Source of the DNA: Halichondria panicea | Lineage: Eukaryota; Porifera; Demospongiae; Suberitida; Halichondriidae | NCBI RefSeq assembly: GCF_963675165.1 | Contig: NC_087384.1 | Location: forward strand, 2,497,315-2,561,314 | DNA length: 64,000 nt | Direction: 5' to 3' | Part shown: in pieces, positions 11,004 to 23,149 of the stretch | Position numbering within the stretch: position 1 is the first letter of the stretch | Layout of the letters: the number at the start of each line of letters is the position of its first letter | The notes under the pieces: model-generated | Seen by the model: only the letters and a program-made list of their open reading frames with translations | What the model was told of the DNA's origin: nothing | The model's database searches: none | Program-made: the position numbers and the translations under genes

Positions 11004-11621
11004 ATGATGGCTTCTAAGTTTGTTCTTTGTAGGTTATGTTGCAGCACTGATGTGCCATACAAAACAGAAGATTATAAACATTTGTTCAGCAGTAAGGCTC
11101 TCAAAGAAGATATTCCAGGGAGGCTCAGTCTTGCATTGGATCTGCCTGTTAGTGATTCAGATGGCCTGTCAAAGATTGTCTGTCTTTCTTGTATCAAGAA
11201 GATAAAGTCCATAGAGGTGTTCAGGCTCCTGGCCAGACGTAGCTACCAGAAACAAGTGTCCAAAGAGCAGCTCCCTAGTAGTCCAGTAAGATCAGCCCCT
11301 AAGAAAAGGACTAAGGACACGAGTGGTTCCGACGCATCTCCTTTCACTGTGAGCTCGCGTCCATCAGCAAAGAGGAGTACCATCAGGGTTCGAGGAAAAA
11401 GGCTTGCTTTTACTCCTGCACAAAGTAGGAAATTTTTAATGTGATAGTGTTGTAAATAAAATTATTTTTTTAGCTCACATTGATGGTCCACATAATGCCA
11501 GTGCCTCGACATCATCTGCAATCGCTGTGGAGCTAGAGGGTAGGTCAGAAACTATCCAGTTTGCAGCCAACATTGGAGCACCAGGAGGGGCAAATGCTCT
11601 AAGCTCACCTAGGTGTGCATA
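11004..11621 (+). CDS. ZAD-like C2-C2 zinc-finger protein in a transposon
   Basis: The protein starts MMASKFVLCRLCC at 11004. Cys9/Cys12 and Cys60/Cys63 (CLSCIKKIKSIEVFRLL) are spaced like the treble-clef ZAD domain (zf-AD), followed by a basic Ser/Lys/Arg-rich tail. Read straight on, the frame stops at 11442-11444 (146 aa). A splice variant from a GT near 11428 to the AG at 11471 would continue in frame (AHIDGPHNASASTSSAIAVE, then a tail) to a TAG at 11619-11621. ZAD domains dimerise and recruit DNA-binding zinc fingers, and none is seen here, so the gene is likely shortened. Its position between transposon ends suggests an element-encoded function. Confidence 0.55.
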
Positions 11622-11690
11622 GGCAGGACGAAAGTCAGAGCTCCTACAGAACATACATAATAATCACAACGGGAGTTATTAATAACTTAC

Positions 11691-12210
11691 CACTTGTAAA
11701 CACAGTGTGCTTCGTCCACAGCTATTGCCACTAAAGAGGAATTGAGTGGAGGCTCTAGTAATAGCATCCTCCAACGATAGTCTTCAACAACAGCCTCTGG
11801 GGCAGTGAACAGCAGACGGTACTTTCCATCCGACACATCTTTGTTAGTGGCAACAAGACTTCTGTCGATTCCCTTATTACTACTGAGGATGGCAGCAGAA
11901 ACACCTCTAGTGTTCAGACTCCTGACCTGGTCAATCATGAGAGACACAAGGGGAGAGATGACAAGACTACACTTCTGGCGACAAGAGGACCCTTAGTCCT
12001 ACCAAGCTTGTAGTCCATCAAGAAGGGTAGCAATTGATAGCACAGAGACTTGCCATACCCAGTTGGGAACCACACAAAAACGTCCCTTCCTTCTGACAGG
12101 AGCTTGAGAGCACGGACCTGCTGTTCCTTGAGGATCAGTCCTTTTTGCTTCACACAAGACAGTACATATGCTAATGCTTCTTGGATATCAAAAGACGTTG
12201 AAATTGCCAT
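11691..12210 (-). pseudogene. RecQ-like helicase N-terminal fragment
   Basis: From ATG at 12210 the frame shows a RecQ-type beginning (LKEQQVRALKLLSEGRDVF), then Walker A PTGYGKSLCYQLLPF (residues 49-55 hold PTGYGKS). In a second frame come motif Ia (VISPLVSLMIDQV) and the DEAH box (VAIAVDEAHCVYKW). RecQ proteins are ATP-driven 3'-5' DNA helicases. The two frames are offset by one base near 11965-11985, suggesting a single-base deletion. A good GT donor (GTAAGT) follows at 11690-11685, but no second helicase exon (motifs III-VI) is present before the element ends. So the piece is truncated and broken. Confidence 0.75.
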
Positions 12211-12454
12211 AGTATAGTAGCTAGCTTAGCTTTACAGAGCTATTCATGAGATTACAATTACTTTTACGGAGTAGGTGCTCATACATACACCATTAGTGTT
12301 AAGTCGCTCAGGAATTCGCTCTTTTTTAGCGAATACCTGAGCGAGGTGGAGCCAATAAGAGCACGCCCAGATACACGCCCAGATACAATCAATACCAGGC
12401 CGAGGAGGCGACCTAGCGTTCAATTAGAGACGGATCGGCCTGGGATCAAGGCTA

Positions 12455-13245
12455 CTAGCTAGCTAGCCTCTACACAGGCTCTCCTTTTTCTGTTCTTTAT
12501 CACAATCGTTCAATAAGATAATTTAATACTGTATTATTCGTTCAATGAGATAAAATACGGTATTAATTGGAGGAATAAAGAAAGAAATAGACGTAAAGTT
12601 AGGAAAAAGGAGAGCCTGTATCGGGAAGTCACGTGAGGGTAGAAGGGTGGTAGAAGGGTGAAAATGAGCGTGGGCATACTGAGCTAGAGATGTTGGACTG
12701 CCCACGCAGAGATCTACGACTAGTAAAACTTTGCCTGCAGCAAGCTGGACATGGACTTGGAACTGGAAGTTTGCAAGCACTATAGAGCTAGCTATACCTT
12801 AGGCTTAGCTAGATGATCTACTAGTCTAGATTGTGTGTTTAGATTCTATCACTATTACCTTTTCTTGTGTCTTTCTACATGCTATAGTAGAATAGCTTAG
12901 TCATCATTATCATATAGCAGGTAGCTACTGCCACCAGAGCTGGCCACGCTGGTTCTCTGATCTGACTTGCAGCACAGCTTGGTGGTTGTCTCAGTGCAGT
13001 ACAGTACAGTCGAGTCTTACTCAGAATGCGTGGGAGAATACCTTACGTCACGATTGTGGGCTACATATCGCCCACGTTCATAAAAATCCTTGTGGATCAC
13101 GCGATTTCCCAAACCAGGCCTTACGTTTTCTTAACTGTACGCCCATTTCTTTCTTTGCTGCCTCACTATGTCTTTCTTATGTTTATGGATGAACAGTGAC
13201 AACAGCAAGAAAAAGTAAGGCCTGGGAACGAGGCTACTAGCTAGC
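12455..13245. mobile_element. Second TAGCCTC element, back to back with the first
   Basis: The body is 12464-13236. The left end TAGCCTCTACACAGGCTCTC and the right end (reverse complement TAGCCTCGTTCCCAGGCCTT) are diverged inverted repeats. Similarity continues inward (AATAAAGAAAGAAATAGACG against CAGCAAAGAAAGAAATGGGC). The flanks are again CTAGCTAGC, at 12455-12463 (shared with the previous element) and 13237-13245. No gene is seen inside. Confidence 0.7.
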
Positions 13246-13419
13246 TAGCTTTAGCAGTATTATTAATTGAAGCAAGGTGTGGCTATTTCTTGCACATGCG
13301 CAATGAGTCATTAATTAGGGGGTGTGGCTTCCGGTCACCGGAATTTTCGGCGCTCCGCGCCAAGTAGTTTCTGGCGCGAACAGCTCAGCCCCCCCTTCCT
13401 CAAATTCCTGCCTACGCCC

Positions 13420-13560
13420 CTGCATGTATCCAAACTTGTTTACCGAGTGTTGCTACTCTGCGAAGTAGTTAGCTCTGAACTAGAACGCTAGCTAATTGGT
13501 AGCTGCACGAGTGAGAAGAGAGCTGCAAGGCTCTGCTGATGGCAGTCATTAATTTTCTGA
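13420..13560. repeat. Dispersed repeat shared with 47238-47360, 38560-38660 and 56040-56160
   Basis: This block contains AAACTTGTTTACCGA, AGTAGTTAGCTCTG and GAGAAGAGAGCTGCAAGGC. It recurs in both orientations, and copies often lie near the repeat end AAAGCACCG..GATGCCTCGG. It appears to be one half of an old interspersed element. Confidence 0.6.
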
Positions 13561-13989
13561 CAGAGAGATTAATTTTAGACTTGAACTTTTTAACAACAAC
13601 CTTGGTCGATCATTACCCACTCTGAGTTTGCATGCAGCAAAAATGTTCACCAGACCAGGCAAAGCAGACCAGCAGCCTCCCACCACCACATGGTTTTTTA
13701 AAAATTGATGAGGCCATAAGGGGTCACTAATCACTCTTCATTATGCTGACAATGCAATATTTCGGTACACAACCATTACATCATCAGTAATCGGTTTCTA
13801 ATTTGCCGTGTGGGCTGGGTGTAACTCATTAATTGTAGACCACTGCCTAATATACAGTGGGTGTGGCTCATTAATTTAGGCCACACCTAACAAATAATGA
13901 ATAATGAACTTTTGGGGGGAAGGCTAAAAGTGATGAGGGGGCTGATGAGAAATTACTGATCTAGTCTGCCTGGTATAATAACTTTGTGT

Positions 13990-14350
13990 CTCCTGTGGTG
14001 CTTTCATTTGCTGGGTTTGCCACGCCCTGCCAGTTGTTGCGTTTGCTACAGTCGGCATTTATTAACATGCACACTCGGCAGTTTGTTAGTATGCCATTTG
14101 TTGGGTATGCCATCACCCTGGCATTTGTTGGGTCTGCCATCACCCTGCCATTTGTTGGGTATGCCATCACCCTGGGTCTGCCATTACCCTGGCATTTGTT
14201 GGGTATGCCATCACCCTGGGTCTGCCATTACCCTGGCATTTGTTGGGTATGCCATCACCCTGGAATTTGTGGGTATGCCATCACCCTGCCGGTACCTGGC
14301 ATTTGTTGGGTCTGCCATCACCCTGCCATTTGCTGTGTTTGCCGTACCTT
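13990..14350. repeat. TTGTTGGGTATGCCATCACCCTGGCA minisatellite, block 2
   Basis: Tandem units with the cores TTTGTTGGGTATGCC and ATCACCCTGGCA, most regular at 14090-14330. Long ORFs on both strands here are a by-product of the repeat. Confidence 0.85.
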
Positions 14351-14439
14351 GTTGAGTTGGCCGCTGTCCGTGGAGCGACATGACATGTACTGTATATAGC
14401 TAGGTACTTAACTACGTATAAAGCATTTGATCCTACACC

Positions 14440-14690
14440 ACCTTGGCAGTGGTTTGCTATACCCTGCCATTGTTGAGTTTGCCATACTCTGTTGCTATTT
14501 GTTGAGTTTGCCATACTCATACTCTTATCTGTTTGAGTCCATGCAGCGACATGATCATTATAGGTATTGTCTATACAGGTATACGAATAAAGCATCTATA
14601 TGCACGTACATAGGCTTACTCTGTTGCTATGTTGATTTTGCCATACTCTGTTGCTACTTGTTGAGTTTGCCATACTCTCCATGCAGCGAC
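14440..14690. repeat. TTGTTGAGTTTGCCATACTC minisatellite, block 3
   Basis: Further repeats of the same core as blocks 1 and 2, mixed with a CCATGCAGCGACATGAT motif that occurs twice. Confidence 0.75.
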
Positions 14691-15154
14691 ATGATATAAT
14701 TTATTAATTTATTGTCTATAGCTACATGCACTGAGCATGAGGTACGTATAAGGCATGGTTAGCGACTATATGTATTGATCCTACACCACCTTGGCAGTCA
14801 ATTGTGCCCCTGATTTTTCACATTCGTATTAGAATGGAGAGGGGTTATCGACGTGCCAGCTGCGGTGGTGTCTAAGTAACTTTTGGCTAAAGGCTTAGGT
14901 GTTCTGTACCTGCCAACTGAGGGGGGGGGGTCCATGGCCGATGACCGGGCACTAATCGGTAGAGAGAATTGGTAGACAGAAGATGAATGAATGAATGAAT
15001 GAATGATGGACGTCTGATATGCTCACAAAGTGACTGCTAATAGTTCTGAGACTGCCACGAGGCTTCAACTTTAGTGCACATGCGTTGAGATGAGTGACGT
15101 CATTGCGGCCTGCTCCTTGTTGTTAACCCCATTTAATATGCTATTAAATTCCAT

Positions 15155-15780
15155 AGAAAAAAGCTTTGAACAAGCAACAACAATTTGACGACCATGGCCC
15201 AGTAGAAGATTATAAACACATAAATTGAATACTGCACTAGCTGATGCAGATTGTACAATCCTTCACATAAACAAACAATTGCTATACGTATACAAGTAGG
15301 TATGCATGGGAGATCGAGATTACATGACACAACACATGCACTATGAGTATCGATGGAGTGGTGATCATTTTACAATAGAACCTATACACTTAATTTCTTT
15401 TCTGAGACGTTTGTTTTCTTCACGAGCTCCTCTACTTCCCTCTCAGCCTCGAACCATATTTTCCTAGAATCCAGAAGGTGCTGCTTAGACTATTTAACAG
15501 GTGTTCAGGGTCATTTGGCACGCTAACATTTCTTCAATATCTATAATTATCTTCATTTGTTTCGACATCAACCATAACCGGGGTCTTCTGGTTGGTCAGT
15601 TTCAACTGTCGAGGCAGAATGTTGCTAATCAATTGGAAGTGATCTGGGACCAATGCAACACCCATTACTGAATAAAACTTAGAAAATATGCCAAAATCTT
15701 TCTCGGTGTACAATAGTGATGCCATTTGCGGTAGCCTTTGCCTCTGAAGAAAAATGACAAAAATGACAAGCATTATAATT
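15155..15780 (-). pseudogene. Copy 4 of unrecognised family
   Basis: The exon starts at the AG acceptor 15644-15645. In frame with an upstream stretch it reads HFQLISNILPRQLKLTNQKT. Further on comes QHLLDSRKIWFEAEREVEEL, matching the coiled-coil helix of copies 1-3. The upstream part (15773-15700) aligns with the ATAxxxxVHxRK block of copy 3 but in a shifted frame. It starts right after the 15002-15154 dispersed repeat. Confidence 0.4.
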
Positions 15781-16599
15781 TATTCTGGAATCAGCCGAAA
15801 AACGAATATTTTTAACATAATTATCATTAGCCTAGCAACAAATAAATTAGGAACTTATCTACATTAAACTGCATGTGCCGTATATGCATGTATATAACCT
15901 GTCACAGAATTAGCATATCTTTTGGCCACCATGCAATTAATATGGACAATTATCACACGTGTAGAAGTTTCTACCCTTCCAACCTAGCTACCAGAAGTAG
16001 CTTTTTATACCTTCAGGTTTTGCTATACATGAAATTATGCTACACAGAGCAATTTCCAGAATATTCTTCAACATCAGAGCTTGGAGTAACTATCTTTGAG
16101 CCTGGCATCATTCTGCATTAACGAGTGGGCCTTCTGCATGGTGCATGCATTGGTCAGAGTTTTGCTGATGAACTGGACGTGATCTGTGAACACATGCATG
16201 AACCATAGATAGAAAAGGGAGGGATTGGAAACGAACGACAGTTTCAATGATATCCGTTGAAACACTCCTTGTCTTGTTACGTAATCACCTTCTGGCGGGA
16301 TTGTAACAAAGATTTTCTCTGACTCAGTTCTTGCAGACGTTGTTAGAGAGTGAGTTATTACACTTTCCAGATTGTTTACAATCGACTCTGATGAATGGAC
16401 CAACGGTAGATTACGTCATGAGGAGGCTGAGAGCCTGCAGGGTGGGTGGATATGATATTCTGATAGACCATGCAGGGAACAGGTTTTCGAGTTTCCAACA
16501 AAGCCACCATGCATGCAGCATTTGAAATGAGCTGATACCCATGCATGCACCTATAAAAGAATGAATGCAAGCTAAGCTGCATGAACTATTTTCTTACCT

Positions 16600-17400
16600 G
16601 TCAGTGTCGTCCAGGCCGTTGGTCCACCCAGTTTCCAAAAACAGAAAAGGTTATGGGCCAACGTCCAGGTTTTTTAGTATAACTGCATGATGCCAACGGA
16701 GAGCCACTAAGCTCTGACACCAAATATGCAGGAACACATTAAAAGAATGCTCAAGCTGCGTGAACTATTTTCTTACTTGTCGTCCAGGCCGTTGGTCCAC
16801 CTAATTTCCAAAAACAGGAAACCTCATAGACCAACAAGCAGGATTTCCAGTTTATAATGATGCCAACGAAGACACTAAGCTTTGAAATGAGGTCATAATC
16901 ACACCAACCTGGGGAACACATTAAAAAGAATACATTCGAAGTGTGCGAACTATTTTTTTACTTGTTGTCCAGGCCGTTGGTCCATCCAGTTTCCAGAAAC
17001 AGGAAACCTCATAGACCAACAAGCAGGATTTCCAGTTTATAATGATGCCAACGGAGACACCAAGCTTTGAAATGAGCTCATAATCACACCAACCTGGGGA
17101 ACACAGAATGCATTCAAAGTGCGTGAACTACCGGAGTATTTGTTTACTTGTCGTCCAGGCCGTTGGTCCACCTAGTTTCCAGAAACAGCCTCCTGTATGG
17201 ACCAACGAGCAGGTTTTCCTGATGCCAACGAAGACACCAAGCTTTTAAATGAGCTCGGATACGGCTATAAAAAAGAATGTATACAAAGTAAGTAAACTAT
17301 TTTCTTGCTTGTTGTCCAGCCCGTTGGTCCACCCACTGAAATAGGAAGTTTAATGGACCAACGAATGCATTTTCAGGTTTACTTGATACCAACGGAGCCA
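16600..17400. repeat. Five tandem units of ~180 bp
   Basis: Units begin near 16606, 16785, 16964, 17150 and 17307. Each contains GTCCAGGCCGTTGGTCCACC, then within about 50 bp the reverse form GGACCAACG, then TGATGCCAACG. So each unit can fold on a CGTTGGTCC/GGACCAACG stem. No coding potential is seen. Confidence 0.85.
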
Positions 17401-18089
17401 TACCGAGAATGTTTAAACGCTTGTACTTTGTGTAGGGAGTGAAAGGACACCAAGGAGACCTGGACCAGCTGTTCCATACCTTTCTTAAATTGTTGCTTCA
17501 GATAGACTATAATTATAGTAGAGGAATGAATCGACAGACATGTTTCGAGAGACTACTCCTTTACTTCTTCTACTATCTATGCTTCAATCAACAGTAGATC
17601 TAGACATGCTGCAGGGATACTTGAGCGTCTATATAGCTCTGTACTGTACTACTGCATGCTGTACTACTGTGTGCATACTGCGCATGTAGGACCAGAAAGC
17701 CAGAAATCGGAAAAGGCGGAAGTGAAAGGTAAATGAGTGGGCGTAGCAGGGCAATGCATTCCAAGGTTAACCCTTGATTTTGCACTGAGATATGCTCTTG
17801 CCTGATCACTCTACTAGTCTATGTAAGTAAGTAGAAAGCTGGCCAGCCTAGTTTTAAAAAGACTCTCCATTGTCTGCAGTATAGACTTGATATAATAGCT
17901 AGCTACTTGCACATGTCTGCAGTAGACTCTAGCTATAGCTACATGCACAATGAATTAATTAGGTCTGTACACTGAGCTAGACAAGTTTAGTATGATTATA
18001 TCATTTTTAATTCAGCCAGTCACCTAACTCCTACTTATACTTCCCAATTTATTGTCCAGAGGTTATTTGGCTCTATACTGAAACACGCC

Positions 18090-19260
18090 GAGCCACTTTT
18101 CTGACTTTATGAGAGCCATGCATGATTATAGAACGGGAACTGGAATAATTATGTTCAATCCTGGTCTATAATACAAGCAATTAAGTATATCAGCCAATAA
18201 GTTATGTTGATGTACTCAAGTTACGACTGGAACTTGCTGAGAAACTTTTTTGATTTTCCGAGAGCAGTGGTTCGTTAAGGAACCCTGAAGAATAATATAT
18301 TCAGTGCTGGTCTAGACATGCAGGCAGATATCAGCCAGTATGTTGATATTATTATACTCAAGTTTACAATTCTGAGGTTATTTTAATCGACTGGAACTTG
18401 CTGAGCAACTTTTCTGACTTTCCGAGAGCAGTGGTTCGTTAACGGGAACCCTGAAAATAACATATTCAGTGCTGGTCTAGACATACATGTAAATATCAGC
18501 CAGTATGTTGATATATACTCAAGTTTACAATTCTGAGGTTACTTTAATCGACTGGAACTTGCTAAGCAACTTTTCTGACTTTCCGAGAGCAGTGGTTCGT
18601 TAACGGGAATCCAGAAAAATAACATATTCAGTGTTGGTCTAGACATGCATGCAGATATCAGCCAGTATGTTGATATATACTCAAGTTTACAATTCTGAGG
18701 TTACTTTAATCGACTGGAACTTGCTGAGAAACTTTTCTGACTTTCCGAGAGCTGTGGTTCGTTAACGGAAACCCTGAAAAATAACATATTCAGTACATGC
18801 TGGTCTATACATGCATGCAGATATTATCAGCCAGTATGTTGATATAATTATACTCAAGTTTATAATTCTGAGGTTACTTTAATCGACTGGAACTTGCTGA
18901 GGAACTTTTTTGACTTTCCGAGAGCTGTGGTTCGTTAACGGAAACCCAGAACATATATTTAGTGCTGGTCTTACAAGCAGGTAGCAGCCATATTGAATAC
19001 GTTGATACACTCTTCTGAGGTTACTTTAATCGACTGGGAACTTGCTGAAAAATTTTTCTGACTTTCCGAGAGCTGTGATTCGTAAACGGAAACCCTGAAA
19101 ATATATTCAATGCTGGTCTTACACAAGCAGGTATATCAGCCAATAATTATGTTGATATACCTAAGTTTACACTTATGAGGCTCCTTTAATTGACTGCATG
19201 GAACTTCCTGAGCAACTTTTCAGACTTTCCATGAGTTCAACGGTAATTCATATAAAAAGT
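18090..19260. repeat. Left-arm tandem array, ~7 units of ~160 bp
   Basis: Units contain TTTCTGACTTTCCGAGAGC, GTGGTTCGTTAACGG, CAGTGCTGGTCTAGACATGC, ATATCAGCCAGTATGTTGAT and TTACTTTAATCGACTGGAAC. Units near both edges are diverged. Confidence 0.9.
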
Positions 19261-22200
19261 ATTTCTCGGACAAGTAATGCAGGCAGTTAGTCCATTCATA
19301 CCTTCAGGTATTGTCAACTAGAACGACTTATGACGTTCCGTGGGCAGTAATTCGTGACTCTCAAATATTGATTACAATTTCACTATGCAAGATTATTATT
19401 CAAGGCTCAGTGCCAAGATATAAGCCTTTTGAGTAAGTTCGTGACAGATCGAAGGTCCAATCATAATTATATAGAGAAACTATATTGAGTTCTGACTAGA
19501 GATTGAATCAAAGTGTACAGACTATATACGTAGACTCTATACTATATAATTTTATTTGGCTGGGCTAGCTGATGTCTTGCATGGTGTGTACCTGGTTTGT
19601 TGCATGACTATCTATATAATTATATATAGTCTGTTGTCAGCAGTAATTACTATAGGTTTTGCTTAATAGATGTATAGTATACTGTGTATTGTCTTGATCT
19701 TTACATTAATTTGATAGGTGCAGACTAGATTCTATACCAGGATCCAACACAGTATACACTAACAATCCTCATTATAGTTAAGTCCCGGCAGTGTATATAC
19801 GTATAGTCTACACCAGTCCTATATACAATAAATTTATAGGTATATAGATGAGCAGTGACGATGAAGTAGGCAGTGATGATGCTGCGATTGAAAGACAGTT
19901 ATGAGAGAGAGTGAATAAAACTCACTGGATAAAAAATATACAGGCGTATATATATATATAGTTACAACATAAACTATATTGCAAGTAGATAATAATCGCT
20001 ATAGTTAAGCTTGTAGATTGTACACCATCGTCTCTAGATGTATATGTCCTATATAGCTGTAATGCAAGGCCTATATATATATAGGCGATAGGAAAATGGG
20101 AGTGAGGCTGAAGCCCCCCATGCATGCAGGGCTATTTACAAGTGATTTTGATGCATCCAAAGCACTTCCTGACACAGTAATTTCTGTTGTTTACATTTTA
20201 TAGAAGGCAAGCATAATTATATCCCTACCAAAGATCGGAGCGCCCCAATAAAAAAGACTTACTACTGTCAATATACACATACCGTGACAATTAATCGTAA
20301 AATTAATTTTTTACACCATAAATACACCAACACCAAGCCACAGGTGTTTTAACCATTGACGAAAAGTCTGTCGTCTGATTCGCTCAACCAGAAAAAAGTA
20401 CAATCATACTTTTCCAGGAAAACAAAGCGACAACCCATAATTAAAGTTCATTTTGCTGCAAATTCTATAATTTATTACAATAGATCGAAGGGAGACAAGG
20501 AAAGAAAGAGATTCCATGAAGTGTTCTGGCATTAGCGAAGATGAGGTGCAAAATCATTACTTCTCGACTCAATAATAATTATAATGAGCATATATAATTA
20601 TGCATGGACTATCCCGTAGACATACAAAGCAAGATAATAATACAACGTACATACCAGACAGCTAGGCTTTAATATGGGGCTGTTAAATGTTGTGTCGTTG
20701 AAACTTATTCAACTGATAGCCTCCTTCACAAAAAAAATTATACAGGGCAATATTCTAGATTTATTTTAACAGATACACCGGAGAGGGTATAGTGGATCAA
20801 CCAATCCTTATTATAATTATATATAATATGCAAGAACTATATACTCCGACCACTTCTTAGTTTTATTCTCTCTCACAGCCAACTATATATAATTATAAGC
20901 CGCCTATTCGATCCACAAATAACTTCTTTTTTTTTACAATTCAAGCTATAACTTCAGCAATATGATTTTAATAATGGAATTCTACCCAATCATTTCCCCA
21001 AGCCTCCCAAAATGTGAAAACTGCCTGGTTATAATTATATAGAACTAAAAACAGACATAACATCATCTATTATACAGACATGTATACCAACGGCCACAAC
21101 AGCGTCCTTAACTGGTTCACCAAGGAATAAGACATAGCATTAAAAACTTGGATTCACTCTCTGAAAAGGAAACGCTACTATCAAGCTATGCAAACTAGAA
21201 GAACTGCAATTACAAAACCAATCCCTGATCCTAAAATTGATTATGACACAAACCTATAGCACAAACTCTATAGCAGCCAACCCCAAAAATCTGTTCTCTA
21301 AATCCACTATACCTATGCATGCCCTTGTAACAGATGTATCGTGAACTGCATGCATATAAGAACTTACCAGAACTATATAGCTATAGCGTTAACAATCTGT
21401 CTATATATGTTATGTGTTTATCCAATACAATTATATACATGTGTTTTACACTCAGCGGCATCATATTAGTGATGTCTGTCTGTCTGTCACAACTTTCCAA
21501 GCCATCCCCTTATATCATCACCTCTAAATTGAATAATCAGAGAAGACGAGGGAATCCGTACACGAACAAATTCTTTGTTCCAAAGTCGATTATATACCTA
21601 TAGTACAATTAATTATTATTGATTGGTTGATCCACTATACCCTCTCCGGTGTATCTGTTAAAATAAATCTAGAATATTGCCCTGTATATGTGAAGGGAGG
21701 CTATCAGTTGGATAAGTTTCAACAACACAACATTTAACACCCCATATTAAAGCCTGTCTGGTATGTACGTTGTATTATTATCTTGCTTTGTATGTCTACG
21801 GGATAGTCCATGCATTATAATTATTATTGAGTCGAGAAGTATTGATTTTGCACCTCATCTTCGCTAATGCCAGAACACTTCATGGAATCTCTTTCTTTCG
21901 TCGTCTCCCTTAATTTGATCTATCGTAATAATTATAGAATTTGCAGCAAAATGAATTTCAATTCTTGGTCGTCGCTTTGTTTTCCTGGAAAAGTATGATT
22001 GTACTTTTTTTCTGGTTGGACGAATCAGACGACAGACTCTTCGTCAATGGTTGAAACACCTGTGGCTTGGTGTATTTATGGTGTAAAAAATTATAACATA
22101 TTAATTTTACGTACTGACAGATTAATTGTCACGGAATGTTTATATTGACAATAGTAAGTCTTTTTTATTGGGGCGCTCTGATCGTTGGTAGGTAGGGACA

Positions 22201-23149
22201 TAATTATGCTTACCTTCTATAAAATGTAAACAACATAATGTATGGAAATTACTGTGTCAGGAAGTGCTTTGGATGCATCAAAATCACTTGTAAATAGCCC
22301 TGCATGCATGGGGGGCTTCAGCCTCACTCCCATTTTCCTATCGCCTATATATATATAGGCCTTGCATTACAGCTATAGGACATATACATTTAGAGACGAT
22401 GGTGTACAATCTACAAGCTTAACTATAGCGATTATCATCTACTTGCAATATAGTTTATGTTGTAACTATATATACGCCTGTATTTATCCAGTGAGTTTTC
22501 CTCACTCTCTCTCATAACTGTCTTTCAATCGCAGCATCATCACTGCCTACTTCATCGTCACTGCTCATCTATATACCTATAAATCTATTGTATATAGGAC
22601 TGGTGCATATAGACTACGTATAATTATATATACACTGCCAGGACTGTTTGTGCATGTATACTGTGTTGGATCCTGGTATAGAATCTAGTCTGCACCTATC
22701 AAATTAATGTAAAGATCAAGACAATACACAGTATATATACTACATCTATTAAGCAAAACCTATAGTAATTACTGCTGACAACAGACTATATATAGATAGT
22801 CATGCAACAAACCAGGTACACACCATGCAAGACATCAGCTAGCCCAGCCAAATAAAATTATATAGTATAGAGTCTACATATTATAGTCTGTACACTTTGA
22901 TTCAATCTCTAGTCAGAACTCAATATAGTTTCTCTATAATTATGATTGGACCTTCGATTTGTCATGAACTTACTCAAAAGGCTTATATCTTATTGGCACT
23001 GAGCCTTGAATAATAATCTTGCATAGTGAAATTGTAATCAATATTTGAGAGTCATGAATTACTGCCCATGGAACGTCATAAGTCGTTCTAGTTGACAATA
23101 CCTGAAAGTATGGAATGACTAACTGCCTGCATTGCTTGTCCGAGAAATG

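Larger units (their letters stand above)
10849..12463. mobile_element. TAGCCTCG element carrying ZAD-like and RecQ-like genes
   Basis: The element runs 10858-12454. Its 93-bp terminal inverted repeats start TAGCCTCGATCCCAGGCCG, and I count only two mismatches between them. The flanks are CTAGCTAGC at 10849-10857 and 12455-12463. Inside are two converging coding pieces: a ZAD-type zinc-finger protein on the plus strand and a RecQ-like helicase N-terminus on the minus strand. A hairpin (CGCTCAGG..AATTCGCT, loop, AGCGAAT..CCTGAGCG) lies just inside the right repeat at about 12306-12345. No transposase is visible, so this is probably an internally deleted derivative of a larger element. Confidence 0.85.

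Noticed and set aside
13984..14399. Overlapping 123-137-aa ORFs
   Set aside because: They arise from the TTTGTTGGGTATGCC tandem repeat, in more than one frame.
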